DNA from: Staphylococcus epidermidis
GTDB lineage: Bacteria > Bacillota_I > Bacilli_A > RFN20 > CAG-826
Length of the DNA stretch: 32,268 nt
Assembly: GCA_945870555.1 (NCBI GenBank)
Contig: CAMBSI010000007.1
Location: 1 to 32,268 of the forward strand
Reading direction: 5' to 3'
Part shown: positions 9,327 through 18,946 of the stretch, piece after piece
How positions within the stretch are numbered: position 1 is the first letter of the stretch
Layout: each line of letters begins with the position of its first letter
Notes under the pieces: model-generated
Database searches by the model: none
What the model was told of the DNA's origin: nothing
What the model saw: the letters and a program-made list of their open reading frames with translations, nothing else
Translations under genes and position numbers: made by a program

Positions 9327-10275
9327 AGATGTCGCAAAAAAAGCAGGGGTTTCGGTTTCAACCGCAAGTTACGCGTTGAACAATGTTCCCAATGTCCATC
9401 CTGACACGCGAAAACGGGTCATGGAAGTTGCCGCTGCGATCAATTATCATCCCAATGCCAGTGCACGAAATTTAAAAACGAAACGAACCAATAACCTCGG
9501 CGTTTTTGTTTACGGTTTTAGTGGTCCCGTCTTTTCAGAAATTCTTGAAGGGGTAAACCATATTGTTCATCAACATGGATTTAACATCTTGGTGAGCTCA
9601 GGGAATTCATCTTCGATTATGCTCCAAGAAAAACAAGTTGATGCAGCGATTATTTTTGATTCTTCCTTCGACCGTGAGGTGATCACCCAATATGCCAAGA
9701 CGGCACCGGTTGTCGTCCTTGACACCTATTTAAAAGGGAAAAATATTTATTCAAGTGTCATCGATAATGACCTATTGGTTCATCAATTGATTCGGCAAAT
9801 GGTCAACAAAGGGTATTCGCGTTTTGTTTATGTTTCTGGCCCAAAGGATGCGTTTAATAACAAAGAACGATACAAAGGCTACTTACAAGCGTTACAAGAA
9901 GCTGGGTTAACGAGTCAGCAATATTTCCATGGAGATTTTACGACCCCCTCTGGCTATCAAGCTGGCCAAGCGATTGCCAACATGAAACCATTACCTGATT
10001 TTGTCTATTGTGCAAATGATGAAATGGCGATTGGGGTGATGAATGCTTTTTCTGAAAAGAACATTAGCATTCCCAAAACGATTGGTGTCGCAGGATTTGA
10101 TGGGTCTTATTTGAAGAACCCATATATTCGCCCATCGCTCACCACAATCACGATTAATCACTATGCGTGGGGTGAAAGTGCTGCCTTGTTTTTGATTCAG
10201 GCCTTGCAAAGTCAATCGACGCTAAAAGGAATCACCAAACCAATTGGTGAGATCATGATTAAGGAGTCAACATGA
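9313..10275 (+). CDS. LacI-family transcriptional regulator
   Basis: N-terminal HTH 'ATIKDVAKKAGVSVSTASYALNNVPNVHPDTRKRVMEVAAAINYHPNASARNLKT' plus a periplasmic-binding-like effector domain. Confidence 0.95.
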   Translation: MATIKDVAKKAGVSVSTASYALNNVPNVHPDTRKRVMEVAAAINYHPNASARNLKTKRTNNLGVFVYGFSGPVFSEILEGVNHIVHQHGFNILVSSGNSSSIMLQEKQVDAAIIFDSSFDREVITQYAKTAPVVVLDTYLKGKNIYSSVIDNDLLVHQLIRQMVNKGYSRFVYVSGPKDAFNNKERYKGYLQALQEAGLTSQQYFHGDFTTPSGYQAGQAIANMKPLPDFVYCANDEMAIGVMNAFSEKNISIPKTIGVAGFDGSYLKNPYIRPSLTTITINHYAWGESAALFLIQALQSQSTLKGITKPIGEIMIKEST

Positions 10276-12365
10276 ACATCAACGCGTTATTATCCACCTT
10301 AACATTAGAAGAAAAGGCTGGCCAACTGGCTCAGTTACCTCCTTTCTTTTTTAAGAAGGAAGCGTTACAAGAAGTTGCAGGACCGGTTCAACGCTTACAG
10401 TTGAATGAGGATGACATCTTTCTTGCTGGGTCAGTTTTAGGAATTGGCAATCCTCAAGAAATGATCGACGTACAAACGAGGTATTTATCAAAAAGTCGGC
10501 ATAAAATTCCCCTTATCTTTATGGCGGATATCATTCATGGCTATAAAACGATTTTCCCCATTCCATTAGCATTGGCTGGTTCGTATTCGAAAGAAAACTT
10601 TTATCAGATGGCAAGGGCCTCGGCAGCCGAAGCAACCTTAAGTGGTATCCATGTCACCTTTTCACCGATGGCAGATATGGTTAAGGATATTCGTTGGGGT
10701 CGCGTGATGGAAGCGTATGGAGAAGATCCGTTTCTTGCTTACCATTATGCGTATGCGATGACCAAGGGTTATCAAGGTGAAAGCATTCGTAAAAAAGATA
10801 GTCTGGCAGCATGCATCAAACACTTTGCTGCCTACGGGGCTGCGCTTGCTGGTCGTGATTATGCCCAGGCGCAAATTTCCTTGCATGATTTTTATCAACA
10901 ATATGATGCGGGTTATCGTGGCGCGGTTGATGCAGGTGTTCGGATGGCAATGACCTCTTTCAACGTCTTTGAAGGTGTTCCTGCAACCATTCACCAAACC
11001 TTAATAAGAAAAATCCTGAGGAAAAAAATGGGATTCAAAGGTGTGACGATATCGGATTATGATTCGATTATTGAAACGGTTGTTCATCGTGTCAGTAAAG
11101 ATAATCAAGATGCCGTCCGTCAAGCCATGTTAGCCACCGTTGATATTGAAATGGCTTCCGCTGCCTATATCAAACACATTCCCGTCTTGGTCAAGAACGG
11201 TTTGATCGATATGGATTTATTAGACCAAGCCGTGTTACGTGTGCTTAAACTCAAAAAGGATTTAGGTTTATTTACCAATCCTTTCAAAGGTGCAAACGTC
11301 AAATTAGAACAAACATTTCCCCTATCGACTGAACAACGAAACCTTGCAAAACGTCTTGCGGATGAATCGATTGTGTTATTGAAGAATAAAAACAATCTTT
11401 TACCACTACAATCTCAAAAGGTCGCCTTACTCGGTAAAATGTCAAACTCAGGCGAACTCCTCGGTCCTTGGTCGTGGCATGGTAATCGCCAAAACACGGC
11501 AACCGTTTTCCAACAATTAAAACCATTTGTTCATCATGGTAAAGAACTCATCGAATCGTGGGATGAATCCACCTTGGCAAAAGTGAAATCAGCAGATGTT
11601 TTGGTTGTGATGACCGGGGAAGAAGAAAAAGAATCTGGCGAAGCGCGATCAAAAGTCAATCCAACCTTGGCGACGGATACGATTCAGTTTATCAAGACAC
11701 TGAAACGTTTTCAAAAACCAATCGTGCTCATCATCACCGCAGGACGACCATTGATTCTTACGTCAATCATTGATGATGTCGATAGTATCCTTTACACGTA
11801 TTTTTTAGGAACCGAAGCAGCGAATAGTATCGTCGATACCTTATACGGCAGAAACAATCCTTCTGCAAAGTTAACGATGAGTTTCCCTCGGCACTTAGGG
11901 CAAATCCCAATGAGTTATAATCACCTCAATACTGGACGTCCTTTCTTAGGTCAATCCTTTACGTACACCTCGCATTATATTGATGAATCCAATCTTCCAT
12001 TATTCCCCTTTGGTTTTGGATTAAGTTATAGTACGTTTAAGTTAGAACGCGTCAAGGATATATCGAAGGATCAAGATCTTTTGTTTAGCGTTGATGTGAA
12101 AAATGAATCGGATCGAGCCGGATGGATGATTGTTCCCGTTTATTTAATTCAACCCTTTGCGCCAGTAGCATTACCAAACCGTCAATTGGTTGGCATGGGG
12201 AAAATATTCTTGGAATCACGTACTTCGAAAAATCTTACCATCACGATCGATCGATCCTTCTTAACTTACATTGACCGCGATTATCAAAAGCAAGCGCTTC
12301 AAGGCAAGTTCACCTTTCAAGTCGGCGATGATCAACCAAAAGGTACGATCATCAAGGAGATTTAA
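10272..12365 (+). CDS. GH3 beta-glucosidase
   Basis: 'DIIHGYKTIFPIPLALAGS', 'SPMADMVKDIRWGRVMEAYGEDPFL', 'CIKHFAAYGAALAGRDYA', and nucleophile region 'GFKGVTISDYDSI'. Confidence 0.92.
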   Translation: MNINALLSTLTLEEKAGQLAQLPPFFFKKEALQEVAGPVQRLQLNEDDIFLAGSVLGIGNPQEMIDVQTRYLSKSRHKIPLIFMADIIHGYKTIFPIPLALAGSYSKENFYQMARASAAEATLSGIHVTFSPMADMVKDIRWGRVMEAYGEDPFLAYHYAYAMTKGYQGESIRKKDSLAACIKHFAAYGAALAGRDYAQAQISLHDFYQQYDAGYRGAVDAGVRMAMTSFNVFEGVPATIHQTLIRKILRKKMGFKGVTISDYDSIIETVVHRVSKDNQDAVRQAMLATVDIEMASAAYIKHIPVLVKNGLIDMDLLDQAVLRVLKLKKDLGLFTNPFKGANVKLEQTFPLSTEQRNLAKRLADESIVLLKNKNNLLPLQSQKVALLGKMSNSGELLGPWSWHGNRQNTATVFQQLKPFVHHGKELIESWDESTLAKVKSADVLVVMTGEEEKESGEARSKVNPTLATDTIQFIKTLKRFQKPIVLIITAGRPLILTSIIDDVDSILYTYFLGTEAANSIVDTLYGRNNPSAKLTMSFPRHLGQIPMSYNHLNTGRPFLGQSFTYTSHYIDESNLPLFPFGFGLSYSTFKLERVKDISKDQDLLFSVDVKNESDRAGWMIVPVYLIQPFAPVALPNRQLVGMGKIFLESRTSKNLTITIDRSFLTYIDRDYQKQALQGKFTFQVGDDQPKGTIIKEI

Positions 12366-12368
12366 TCG

Positions 12369-15300
12369 ATGGCAACCTTACAGAATCAATGGCAGCTCTA
12401 TCCGATTCAACAAGGAGGAATTACCTTTTCTTTATTGGCATCCGGTGATGTCTTTAAGATCATGGATCAAGAACATCAAGTGAACTTGTTACATGGGAAC
12501 TTACTCGATGGGATGATTGCCAATCTATACCTGAGAGAAAAACTTGCCAAAGGTTATCGGGTGACCAAATTATTAGGAATCGATAGTCCAAGCCAATGGA
12601 CATTAACAAAAGATGGTGCGATTTTCCAAGGTAACATTTGGGACGTTGATTATCAAGTTCATTTGGTTGTCCAAGCGAAAACCTGGTTTTATCAACTCCA
12701 TTTAAAAGGGAAAAATCCTCAAGCCCAATATGATGTCATGTATGGCCAAGATGTCGGGATTGCCCACCCCTTTGGAATTCTTTCAAATGAAGCGTATACC
12801 TCACAATATATCGACCATCAAGTTTTTCAAACACCCACCCATATCACGATTTTATCAAGACAAAACCAAGGTAGTACCCACTACGTTCAAATCGGAAGTG
12901 ATTATCCTACCGTTGCATATGCGACGGATACGATGCAATTTTTTGGACTCGATTATAAACGCACCCATCTTCCGGTGGCCTACCAATTACCCTTACTTCC
13001 TTCTAAGAATTATCAATATGAATTTTCCTATCCTAGTTTGCAAACCAAAACCTTTTCATTAACACAAACGCTCACCACGATTTCCTTTTATGGTTATTCG
13101 CATCGAGAACAAGATCTGTTTGTGAAACAACCGTTTGCCTCACCGGTTTTCCCAAAAACCACCTGGGTTGAAAAATTATCCGGAAACAAATTAAAGTCGC
13201 TATTAAAAACCAAATCGCCAATTATTGGTCAAAAATTAACCCAAGAAACGATCTTGAAACATTACCCACAATTAACCGACTTAGAAATTGAAGGTCAAGA
13301 TCTGCTTTCCGGTTTCTTACCAGATGGCAGTCATCTGGTTACGCAGCAAAAAGAACTACTCGTGGAAAGACCCCATGGAACGATTTTATTAAGTGGAGAT
13401 GTCTTGCATGCGACCGAGGATGTGTTTGCAACCACGGCATACATGATGGGCATCTTTGGTTCACATACAGTTTATGGAAACACCAATTTTCATAAGCTTA
13501 CTGGCGATTTAAGGCATCCTTTGAATGTTCATACCTTATCTGGGACACGCATTTATCTTGAACAAGATGGTGTTTTTAATCTTCTTGGCATGCCTTCGGT
13601 ATTTGTCATGGGTTTTGATCAATTAACATGGATATATGTCCTGCCCCAAGATACGATCACGATTACCCTTGCCGTGAATGGAGAAGATCCCCTTTCAAAA
13701 CTAACGTTTGCGTCAAAAGAAAATCGGTCTTACCGCGTCAAATTATCACAACAACTCCTGATCGATACCAATGAATATAATCAACCGATTCAATATACGT
13801 TTGACGGCCGAATCCTGGAAGTGGATGGGCGTAGTAATGGCATGATTGCCAGTCATTATCCTGGATTAAGATACCGCTTATCAGCCGACCAACCTTTCCA
13901 ACTTGAATTCCCACAACAATTGATTACACCAACCCAACATGATGGTGGTTTGTTATTTTTCTCATTTGGGTTTACGAGTCGCTTTAGTTTTTATACCGAA
14001 GGAACCTTAACGGGAAACTTTTTAAAGAAACCAGAAACCATCTCCTTTGAAGGTGCATATCCTGCCTTGTTGAAAAAACTCGTGCCATTAAAATTAACGC
14101 TCGCATCGAAACAAAAACAACTGGATGGGTTTAATCGCTTGGTTCCTTGGTATGTTCATAATGCCTTGGTCCATTACGCTTCTCCGCATGGATTAGAACA
14201 ATATAACGGTGCAGCGTGGGGAACGCGCGATGTCCTCCAAGGACCTTTTGAATTATTCTTAACCGCCCAACGTTTTGATATCAATAAAGAAATTCTTCTG
14301 AAGGTCTTTGCCCGTCAATTTAAGGATACGAAAGAATTTCCGCAATGGTTTATGTTTGATAACTATCGCCATATTCAAGCACATGAATCTCATGGTGATG
14401 TCTTGGTTTGGCCATTAAAAGCGCTCGCCAGTTATTTGGATGCTACCAATGATATCGCCTTACTTAAACAACCGCTTCCATTTATGGATAAGCAAACTGG
14501 CAAATTTACCGTAGAAAAAGTCAGTGTCGCCGAACACGTGTGGGCGATTATTCAAACGATTCAACATAGTTTTATCAAAGGGACATCGTTACCCGCTTAT
14601 GGCGGTGGCGATTGGGATGATACGTTACAACCTGCCAATCAAACGTTAACCAAACAAATGGTGTCAGGCTGGACGGTTGCCTTACTCTTTGAAGCATTAT
14701 CCATTTTAAATAACTACCCGCTGTTTTCTGATGATCGCCAACAACAATTAAAAGCATTGACCGATCAGCTCAAAAAAGATTTTGATCAATACCTGATTGT
14801 GGATGGGGTTCCTGCTGGCTTTGTGATTTTCTATCCAGATCATCAAGAAGTCTTGTTGCACCCTTCTGACAAAACCACTGGACTTAATTACCGTTTATTG
14901 CCATTCAATCGAGGCATCATCAGTCAAGCCTTTGATCCAAAAGATATTGCCCGTTATCAACAAATCATTCAAACGCATTTACGGCATCCGGATGGTGTAC
15001 GTTTAATGAATACTGCCGTTCGTTATCAAGGTGGAAAAAAGACCTATTTCCAACGCGCAGAAACCGCTGCAAATTTTGGTAGAGAAATCGGCATTCAATA
15101 CGTTCATGCCCATATACGTTACATCGAAGCGATGTGCACGATTGGAAATGCAGAAGAAGCATGGTGGGGATTAAATGTCATTAATCCAATGCATTTAATC
15201 ACGCACGTTCCCAATGCTGAAAAGCGCCAACGAAATGTTTATTTCTCAAGTTCTGATGCAGCATTTTTAGATCGATATGAAGCAAAACAAGACTTTGAAA

Positions 15301-15611
15301 AAGTGAGAAAAGGGCAAATCAAAGTTAAAGCTGGATGGCGACTTTATTCATCTGGACCAGGGATTTACTTACAAACCCTCATCCAACGTTTTCTTGGTGT
15401 TCGCGTTTATCGCGGTCAGTTAATCGTTGACCCTCAAGTTCCACATTCCTTAGCAGGTTTAACGGTTCAATTCCATTTCCAAAATCGCCCATTAACCATG
15501 GTGATTCCTCAAGTGCCTAAACCAAGTTTACCTGGGAATCGTTATCGTTTAAAGATAGCAACCGATGTTAAAATCACTGCCTCCAATGTGGTGGTAACGA
15601 TTCGCGAATGA
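12369..15611 (+). CDS. GH94-like phosphorylase, probable 1,2-beta-oligoglucan phosphorylase (SOGP type)
   Basis: 1080 aa; 'QYNGAAWGTRDVLQGPFELFLTAQRF', 'LPAYGGGDWDDTLQP' (general-acid loop), 'YFSSSDAAFLDRYEA', 'GWRLYSSGPGIYLQTLIQRFLGVR'. Adjacent to GH3, as in the Listeria innocua SOGP operon. Confidence 0.8.
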   Translation: MATLQNQWQLYPIQQGGITFSLLASGDVFKIMDQEHQVNLLHGNLLDGMIANLYLREKLAKGYRVTKLLGIDSPSQWTLTKDGAIFQGNIWDVDYQVHLVVQAKTWFYQLHLKGKNPQAQYDVMYGQDVGIAHPFGILSNEAYTSQYIDHQVFQTPTHITILSRQNQGSTHYVQIGSDYPTVAYATDTMQFFGLDYKRTHLPVAYQLPLLPSKNYQYEFSYPSLQTKTFSLTQTLTTISFYGYSHREQDLFVKQPFASPVFPKTTWVEKLSGNKLKSLLKTKSPIIGQKLTQETILKHYPQLTDLEIEGQDLLSGFLPDGSHLVTQQKELLVERPHGTILLSGDVLHATEDVFATTAYMMGIFGSHTVYGNTNFHKLTGDLRHPLNVHTLSGTRIYLEQDGVFNLLGMPSVFVMGFDQLTWIYVLPQDTITITLAVNGEDPLSKLTFASKENRSYRVKLSQQLLIDTNEYNQPIQYTFDGRILEVDGRSNGMIASHYPGLRYRLSADQPFQLEFPQQLITPTQHDGGLLFFSFGFTSRFSFYTEGTLTGNFLKKPETISFEGAYPALLKKLVPLKLTLASKQKQLDGFNRLVPWYVHNALVHYASPHGLEQYNGAAWGTRDVLQGPFELFLTAQRFDINKEILLKVFARQFKDTKEFPQWFMFDNYRHIQAHESHGDVLVWPLKALASYLDATNDIALLKQPLPFMDKQTGKFTVEKVSVAEHVWAIIQTIQHSFIKGTSLPAYGGGDWDDTLQPANQTLTKQMVSGWTVALLFEALSILNNYPLFSDDRQQQLKALTDQLKKDFDQYLIVDGVPAGFVIFYPDHQEVLLHPSDKTTGLNYRLLPFNRGIISQAFDPKDIARYQQIIQTHLRHPDGVRLMNTAVRYQGGKKTYFQRAETAANFGREIGIQYVHAHIRYIEAMCTIGNAEEAWWGLNVINPMHLITHVPNAEKRQRNVYFSSSDAAFLDRYEAKQDFEKVRKGQIKVKAGWRLYSSGPGIYLQTLIQRFLGVRVYRGQLIVDPQVPHSLAGLTVQFHFQNRPLTMVIPQVPKPSLPGNRYRLKIATDVKITASNVVVTIRE

Positions 15612-17167
15612 ACAAGCAAAGAACGATGAATGCTTTCCCATTCATTATTTTTTCTTTACTCGTGGTGACAAGTTGTGATGGCATCATCCAACCTTCATCT
15701 CAAGTCTTTTCTTCGGAAAATTTAAGTCAGTATGAACGTGAATTGACGCCAACGATTCCTTACTTGTCAGAGAATTACCTTCTTCCCGTACTTGCGGAAA
15801 ATCCTTATCTGATTTCAATCACATGGACTACGCCACATTATGCGGTTGAGGATGGGACACTCATTTATGTTTCTCCGATTGCAGATGAGGTCATTACGCT
15901 TTCTGCAACCTTAACGTATCAACTACTCAGTCATACCCTCACCTATGAATTGCTGGTCAAAAGTCAATTAGATGTACCATCGTTTTCAAAACGCCCAAGA
16001 TTATCGATTCAACTCGGCAGTCAACGTACCGAATCCGACATTTATTATGAAGACTATATTTCGGCAACAGCGACCATCCAGCATGATGCCAACGGACTGT
16101 ATCAAACGACGTCCATCATCTCACCGTTAGGGATTCGTACACGTGGCCATTCAACCCGATTTATGCCGAAGCGTCCATATCGGATTCGCTTTGATCAAAA
16201 CACATCCATTTTTGGTATGAAGCCTGCCAAGAATTATATTTTATTGGCGAATTATATCGATCGCTCGCTTGTTCGCAATAGTTTAGTTGCATACATGAGT
16301 CAATTCTTTGATTCAACCCTTTATCCGCTTGATTATCGATTTGTTGATTTAATCATTAACCAAGAATATCGGGGACAATATTTACTCATTGAGCGTGTAG
16401 AATTCCAAAAGAATCGGCTTGATATCGAACCTAATTTATCCCTTGATGATGCTGGCTTTATGGTTGAACTAGATTTCCAAGTGTACGTTCAAAACCAAGG
16501 CAATGAAAACTTAGAGTGGTTTATGATGAATGACAAACCGTATGTGATCAAGGAACCGAATCCATTAACGACTCAAGGTTATCAATTTCGGCACACGCGT
16601 TATATGAATGATTATTTCCACGCCACAAGAACAGCGCTTATCCAAAAAACCAATGTTGCCGATTATATTGATATCGAAAATTGGATTGATTATTTCATGA
16701 TTCAAGAAATCTCAAAAAATGTTGATGTCGGTTGGGGTTCCGTTTATATGGTCAAGCCCACCGGAGAAAAACTCAAACATATGCCTCTATGGGATTTTGA
16801 CTTAGCGTTTGGTAACGCTGACTATGTGGACTATACCCCTGAAGGTCATTGGGGTTGGGCGACTTATGAAAAAAACGAATTGTTTACCTTGTTGATGGGT
16901 GTGACCGCGATTCGTAACCGATTCAAAGCTAAATTAATTGAATTTGAACGCGACGTTTTACCGCTGATCCTCGCTTGGTTAACTGCGAATGAATCGTCCT
17001 TAATGATCTTAAGTGAAGAGAACTTTAATTTGTGGCCGATGGATACATGTGAAGGTTGGTGTCCGATTCCACTACCATTACAAGGCTTAACATCGATTGC
17101 TCAACAGTTTGATTACCTTCGTGACTTTCTAACACAACGGATCACGTGGATGAAATCTCACATCTAA
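15608..17167 (+). CDS. CotH-kinase-family lipoprotein
   Basis: Lipobox 'IFSLLVVTSC'; 'GIRTRGHSTRFMPKRPYRIRFD', 'YILLANYIDRSLVRNSLVAYMS', 'INQEYRGQYLLIERVE', 'MPLWDFDLAFGN'. ATGA overlap with the GH94 stop. Confidence 0.85.
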   Translation: MNKQRTMNAFPFIIFSLLVVTSCDGIIQPSSQVFSSENLSQYERELTPTIPYLSENYLLPVLAENPYLISITWTTPHYAVEDGTLIYVSPIADEVITLSATLTYQLLSHTLTYELLVKSQLDVPSFSKRPRLSIQLGSQRTESDIYYEDYISATATIQHDANGLYQTTSIISPLGIRTRGHSTRFMPKRPYRIRFDQNTSIFGMKPAKNYILLANYIDRSLVRNSLVAYMSQFFDSTLYPLDYRFVDLIINQEYRGQYLLIERVEFQKNRLDIEPNLSLDDAGFMVELDFQVYVQNQGNENLEWFMMNDKPYVIKEPNPLTTQGYQFRHTRYMNDYFHATRTALIQKTNVADYIDIENWIDYFMIQEISKNVDVGWGSVYMVKPTGEKLKHMPLWDFDLAFGNADYVDYTPEGHWGWATYEKNELFTLLMGVTAIRNRFKAKLIEFERDVLPLILAWLTANESSLMILSEENFNLWPMDTCEGWCPIPLPLQGLTSIAQQFDYLRDFLTQRITWMKSHI

Positions 17168-17216
17168 TCAATCTTTTTATGGTATAGTGCTAAAAGTGTT
17201 TATGATTCCTGGCATA

Positions 17217-17245
17217 TTGCTCGGTGGATCATCACCAAGGAGCAA
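17217..17245 (+). promoter_or_regulatory. SD-sequestering leader hairpin of the DEAD-box helicase
   Basis: TTGCTCGGTG-GATCAT-CACC(aag)GAGCAA: 10 bp with a 3-nt bulge. The 3' arm and bulge contain the SD AAGGAG (17237-17242); ATG at 17248. Confidence 0.55.
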
Positions 17246-17247
17246 CC

Positions 17248-18945
17248 ATGTCATTTACGAAATTAGGTCTTATTGAGACTTTATTAAAAGCTGTTGAAAA
17301 AGAAGGCTATTCAACACCAACACCCATTCAAGAACAAGCGATTCCAGTCTTATTACAAGGAAAAGACGTCTTAGGTACGGCACAAACCGGTACAGGTAAA
17401 ACTGCCGCTTTTGCTTTACCGATGATTCAATTACTCACCCAATTACCAAAACCTGAAAAGCGCGTGGTAAGAGGACTGATTGTGGTTCCTACCCGTGAAC
17501 TTGCGGTTCAAATTCAAGAAAGTTTCATGCAATATTCACGTTTTAGCAATCTTCGCATCGGGATGTTTTTTGGTGGCGTTAGTAAATTCGGACAAATTAA
17601 TTTGCTCCGTCAAGGGGTTGATATTGCCGTTGCCACACCTGGACGATTACTTGATTTAATGAGAGACCGTGCGTTTCATCCTCAAGATATTAAAATGGTC
17701 GTCTTAGATGAAGCTGATCAAATGTTAGACATGGGTTTTTTACCTGATGTCAAAACGATTATTCAATCGATTCCAAAACCGAGACAAGCGGCTTTGTTTT
17801 CCGCGACGATGCCAGAACAAATTGCAAGCTTAGCAAACCAATTTTTAAATCAACCCGTTCGCATTGCGATTACACCGGTTAGTCAACCGTTAAATAAAAT
17901 TGCCCATCAAACCATTCGCATTGAAAAGAATCAAAAACTATCGTTGTTAATGCACTTACTAAAAAACCCAGCACTTGTATCCGTGTTAATCTTTGTACGA
18001 ACCAAACGTGGTGCAAAACGGACGGCGTTAAATTTAACCCATCAAGGTCATCAAGTGGTTGAACTTCACGGGAATCAATCCCAAGCACAACGCCAATTTG
18101 CGATGAAGAAATTTAAAGAAAAACATGTTCGTATTCTCGTTGCCACCGATCTTGCAAGTCGCGGAATTGATATCCATCAATTAACCCACGTCATTAATTT
18201 TGATATGCCAGAAACTGGCGAAGCGTTCTTGCATCGGACCGGTCGAACTGGTCGGGCAGGATTCTCAGGTGATGTGATTAACTTAGTTTCTCGAGAAGAA
18301 AATAGTTTACTTCACATGATCAATCGTCATACCGGATTGACACTGTCTCCAGTCCCACTTCATGGATTCGTTTTTGATCCAACCATGGTCGTCCATGGCG
18401 GAGAAGATCAAGAAGACACCTCTCGTTATAATCGTAACAAACCTCAATCCCGTTCCTATGGGGATCGTTCCTCTTCACGGCCACCACGAACTTACCATGA
18501 TTCCAAACCAGCCGGTGAAGGAAGTTCAAGTAGTTATCAAGGAAGCCGTCCACCACGGTCATCGTCCTATCAAGGCCGTTTATCCTCAGGTTCTTCCCAA
18601 GGTTATCGTCAAGAACGCCGTCCATATCAAGGTTCAAATCCTCGTTCAGAATCCACCGGATCATCTTCAGAATCTAAACCAAGTGCTTATGAAGGCCGAT
18701 CATCGTCAAGTTCTGCTCCACGTTATCGCCAAGAACGTCGCCCTTATGAAGGCACCAATCCACGTCCGGCATCGACTGGAGAAGCAAAACCAAGTTCATA
18801 CTCAGGTCAATCTTCTGGCAGTGAAAATCGTGGTTATCGCCAAGATCGAAAACCATACCAAGATGGTGGCAAACCAAATAGTTACCAAGGAAATTCCTCA
18901 GGTTATCAAGGTAGAAAAAGTAGCTTTAAAAAACGTAATCCCTAA
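17248..18945 (+). CDS. DEAD-box ATP-dependent RNA helicase
   Basis: 'AQTGTGKTAAFALP', 'PTRELAVQI', 'VLDEADQMLDMGF', 'LFSATMP', 'HRTGRTGRAG', and an S/R/G/Y-rich C-tail. ATG with AAGGAG SD preferred over GTG at 17224. Confidence 0.95.
   Translation: MSFTKLGLIETLLKAVEKEGYSTPTPIQEQAIPVLLQGKDVLGTAQTGTGKTAAFALPMIQLLTQLPKPEKRVVRGLIVVPTRELAVQIQESFMQYSRFSNLRIGMFFGGVSKFGQINLLRQGVDIAVATPGRLLDLMRDRAFHPQDIKMVVLDEADQMLDMGFLPDVKTIIQSIPKPRQAALFSATMPEQIASLANQFLNQPVRIAITPVSQPLNKIAHQTIRIEKNQKLSLLMHLLKNPALVSVLIFVRTKRGAKRTALNLTHQGHQVVELHGNQSQAQRQFAMKKFKEKHVRILVATDLASRGIDIHQLTHVINFDMPETGEAFLHRTGRTGRAGFSGDVINLVSREENSLLHMINRHTGLTLSPVPLHGFVFDPTMVVHGGEDQEDTSRYNRNKPQSRSYGDRSSSRPPRTYHDSKPAGEGSSSSYQGSRPPRSSSYQGRLSSGSSQGYRQERRPYQGSNPRSESTGSSSESKPSAYEGRSSSSSAPRYRQERRPYEGTNPRPASTGEAKPSSYSGQSSGSENRGYRQDRKPYQDGGKPNSYQGNSSGYQGRKSSFKKRNP
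18601..18884 (+). repeat. Degenerate tandem repeats encoding the helicase tail (G/R)YRQ(E/D)R(R/K)PY(Q/E)...
   Basis: Copies start at 18601 (GYRQERRPYQGSNPRSESTG), 18721 (RYRQERRPYEGTNPRPASTG) and 18832 (GYRQDRKPYQDGGKPNS); periods 120 and 111 bp. Confidence 0.8.
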
Positions 18946-18946
18946 A

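Noticed and set aside
18320-18877. Minus-strand ORFs (114 aa, 67 aa) opposite the helicase tail
   Set aside because: Shadow ORFs of the same repetitive coding sequence.
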